Position numbers and translations under genes: made by a program. From Micromonospora citrea (GTDB taxonomy: Bacteria > Actinomycetota > Actinomycetes > Mycobacteriales > Micromonosporaceae), in NCBI RefSeq assembly GCF_900090315.1, contig NZ_FMHZ01000002.1, forward strand, positions 4,310,501 through 4,374,500: 64,000 nt of DNA, given 5' to 3'. The notes below the pieces were generated by a model that worked only from the letters and a program-made list of their open reading frames with translations, did not search any database and was not told where the DNA came from. Below are positions 63,061 through 64,000 of the stretch, in pieces (position 1 is the first letter of the stretch; every line of letters starts with the position of its first letter).

Positions 63061-63519
63061 GACCTGCGCGTCCGTCAAGGTCAGCAGGTCGGCCGGGGCC
63101 AGTTCGACCTGGAGCCCGCGCCGACCCGCCGAGACGTACACGGTGGGGTGGTCGAGCGCCGACGAGTCCAGCACGGTGGGCAGCCGCCGGCGCTGGCCGA
63201 GCGGGCTGATGCCGCCGCGCACGTATCCGGTGGCCCGCTCGGCCGCCGCCCGGTCGGCCATGGCCGACCGCTTGCCGCCGACGGCCGCGGCGAGGGCCTT
63301 GAGATCCAGCTCGCCGGTGACCGGCACGACCGCCACGGTGAGGGCGCCGTCGACCTCGGCGACCAGCGACTTGAACACCCGCTCCGGCGGCACCCCCAGC
63401 GCCGCCGCGACCAGCGCGCCATAGTTCGGCGCGTCGGGGGAGACGTCGTACGGATGGGTGGTGTGGGCGACCTTCCGCTTCGTCAGCAACGCGGTCGCCG
63501 GAGTGCCCTGTCCCGCCAT
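63040..63519 (-). CDS. ybaK: Cys-tRNA(Pro)/misacylated-tRNA deacylase, YbaK/EbsC family
   Basis: A 159-aa trans-editing enzyme that hydrolyses mischarged tRNA. It starts AGQGTPATALLTKRKVAHTTHPYD, has the catalytic-lysine segment PPERVFKSLVAEVDGALTVAVVPV, the GGKRSAMADRAAAERATGYVRGGISPLGQ motif and LDSSALDHPTVYVSAG, all matching YbaK. ATG 63519 is chosen; an open frame continues upstream without similarity. Its stop lies in the last unit of a 35-bp tandem repeat. Confidence 0.94.
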   Translation of the reverse strand: MAGQGTPATALLTKRKVAHTTHPYDVSPDAPNYGALVAAALGVPPERVFKSLVAEVDGALTVAVVPVTGELDLKALAAAVGGKRSAMADRAAAERATGYVRGGISPLGQRRRLPTVLDSSALDHPTVYVSAGRRGLQVELAPADLLTLTDAQVAPLSTR

Positions 63520-63786
63520 GACCGTCACGCTAACCGGGTGCGGCACGGGTGGGCGAGCCGAAAACGCCCGCGCCCCGAGGTGTGGGACGGCCGGCGCGTC
63601 GGGGTGCGGGCAGGGCCGCACCGCCTCGTCGGACGGCAGCTCGGCCGGGGCGGGCCGCCGGCCCCGGAGCCTGCCGGGGCCCACCCGACGGGGCCGGCCG
63701 GCACCTGCCCGGCCGGCACCTGCCCGGCCGGCACCTGCCCGGTCGGGCCCATCCGACGGGCCGGCTGGCACCTGCCCGGCCGGGGC
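63520..63786. other. GC-rich gene-free interval with short repeats
   Basis: 267 bp upstream of ybaK and after the end of the next minus-strand gene. It includes three tandem 15-bp GGCCGGCACCTGCCC units at 63696-63740, with related partial units to 63780. I see no gene. Confidence 0.5.
63696..63740. repeat. 15-bp tandem repeat, three exact copies
   Basis: GGCCGGCACCTGCCC repeats at 63696, 63711 and 63726 without change. A degenerate further copy follows near 63762. Confidence 0.9.
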
Positions 63787-64000
63787 CTACCCGACGGGCC
63801 GGCAGACCAGCACCGTCGGCGCGCCGGCCACCCGGGTCAGCACCAGGCTGGCCGCCTCGTCGCCGGCCAGCCGCAGGTCGCGGCGGAGCTTCTCCGGCTC
63901 CAGCGCGGACCCGCGCTTGAGGATCTCCACCCGGCCGACCCGGCGGTCCCGCAGCAGCGCCCGCAGCCGCTTGAGCGAGAACGGCAGCACGTCGGTGACC
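63787..64000 (-). CDS. C-terminal end of a THUMP-like-domain protein (class I methyltransferase family)
   Basis: The last about 71 codons of a gene that starts beyond the window. The sequence TDVLPFSLKRLRALLRDR, GRVEILKRGSALEPEKLRRDL, and GDEAASLVLTRVAGAPTVLVC matches the THUMP-like C-terminal domain found behind a class I SAM-dependent methyltransferase domain in actinobacteria. An internal GTG at 63990 is not the start. The catalytic part is not visible. Confidence 0.75.
   Translation of the reverse strand, partial: VTDVLPFSLKRLRALLRDRRVGRVEILKRGSALEPEKLRRDLRLAGDEAASLVLTRVAGAPTVLVCRPVG

Overview
The window is about 64 kb of very GC-rich (roughly 70% or more) actinobacterial chromosome with dense gene packing, many GTG/TTG starts and many ATGA/GTGA stop-start overlaps. 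A conservon (sensor kinase, roadblock, DUF742, GTPase), an F420-type luciferase-like oxidoreductase, a mycothiol-dependent-type enzyme, NnaR next to nirBD, and the conserved glmS-acpS-nnrD-alr-tsaE-tsaB-rimI-tsaD block point to an actinomycete, most likely a Micromonospora relative. The genus is inferred, not shown.

Layout. 1-5.1 kb: thiamine cluster thiO(partial)-thiS-thiG-thiE-thiD-thiC. 5.1-12.2 kb: a large disordered-tailed membrane protein, then a divergent group (cupin, LLM oxidoreductase and ABC ATPase on minus; NMT1/THI5-like binding lipoprotein and permease on plus) that may import a thiamine-pyrimidine precursor. 12.2-18.5 kb: a branched-chain-type binding lipoprotein divergent from a complete cvnABCD conservon. 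18.6-28.7 kb: nitrate assimilation, with nasA-nasB-nirB-nirD-nnaR on minus, a GlnR-like box in front of nasA, a MazEF-type toxin-antitoxin pair, and narK on plus. 28.7-31.3 kb: rplM-rpsI and glmM. 31.4-48 kb: aminotransferase, alpha/beta hydrolases, glmS, acpS, nnrD, alr, tsaE, ung, tsaB, rimI, tsaD. An IS200/IS605-type TnpB element sits exactly in the start of tsaD. 48-53.7 kb: a heterodimeric ABC exporter with complementary degenerate ATP sites, a 20-copy 16-bp tandem repeat, and a CPA1-type Na+/H+ antiporter. 54-59.7 kb: a DUF4142 protein, then an ROK regulator with a xylose-type ABC importer. 60-62.8 kb: a compact operon of MauE-like and thioredoxin-like redox proteins with a Tat-exported peptide holding eight cysteines, plus small unknown proteins. 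63-64 kb: a YbaK-type deacylase and the C-terminal end of a THUMP-like-domain methyltransferase.

Most unusual points: (i) the TnpB element lies between codons 2 and 3 of tsaD, so this normally essential gene now starts inside the insertion sequence, and the TnpB itself seems to carry an internal deletion; (ii) the MauE/thioredoxin/Cys-rich-peptide operon looks like an oxidative peptide-maturation system with no methylamine dehydrogenase heavy subunit nearby; (iii) two 23-24 codon mini-ORFs bridge nasA-nasB-nirB by exact stop-start overlaps; (iv) a recurrent TAGGCT -10 hexamer lies 6-8 nt before several start codons, suggesting leaderless transcripts; (v) palindromic elements lie inside thiE and several tandem repeats lie between genes.
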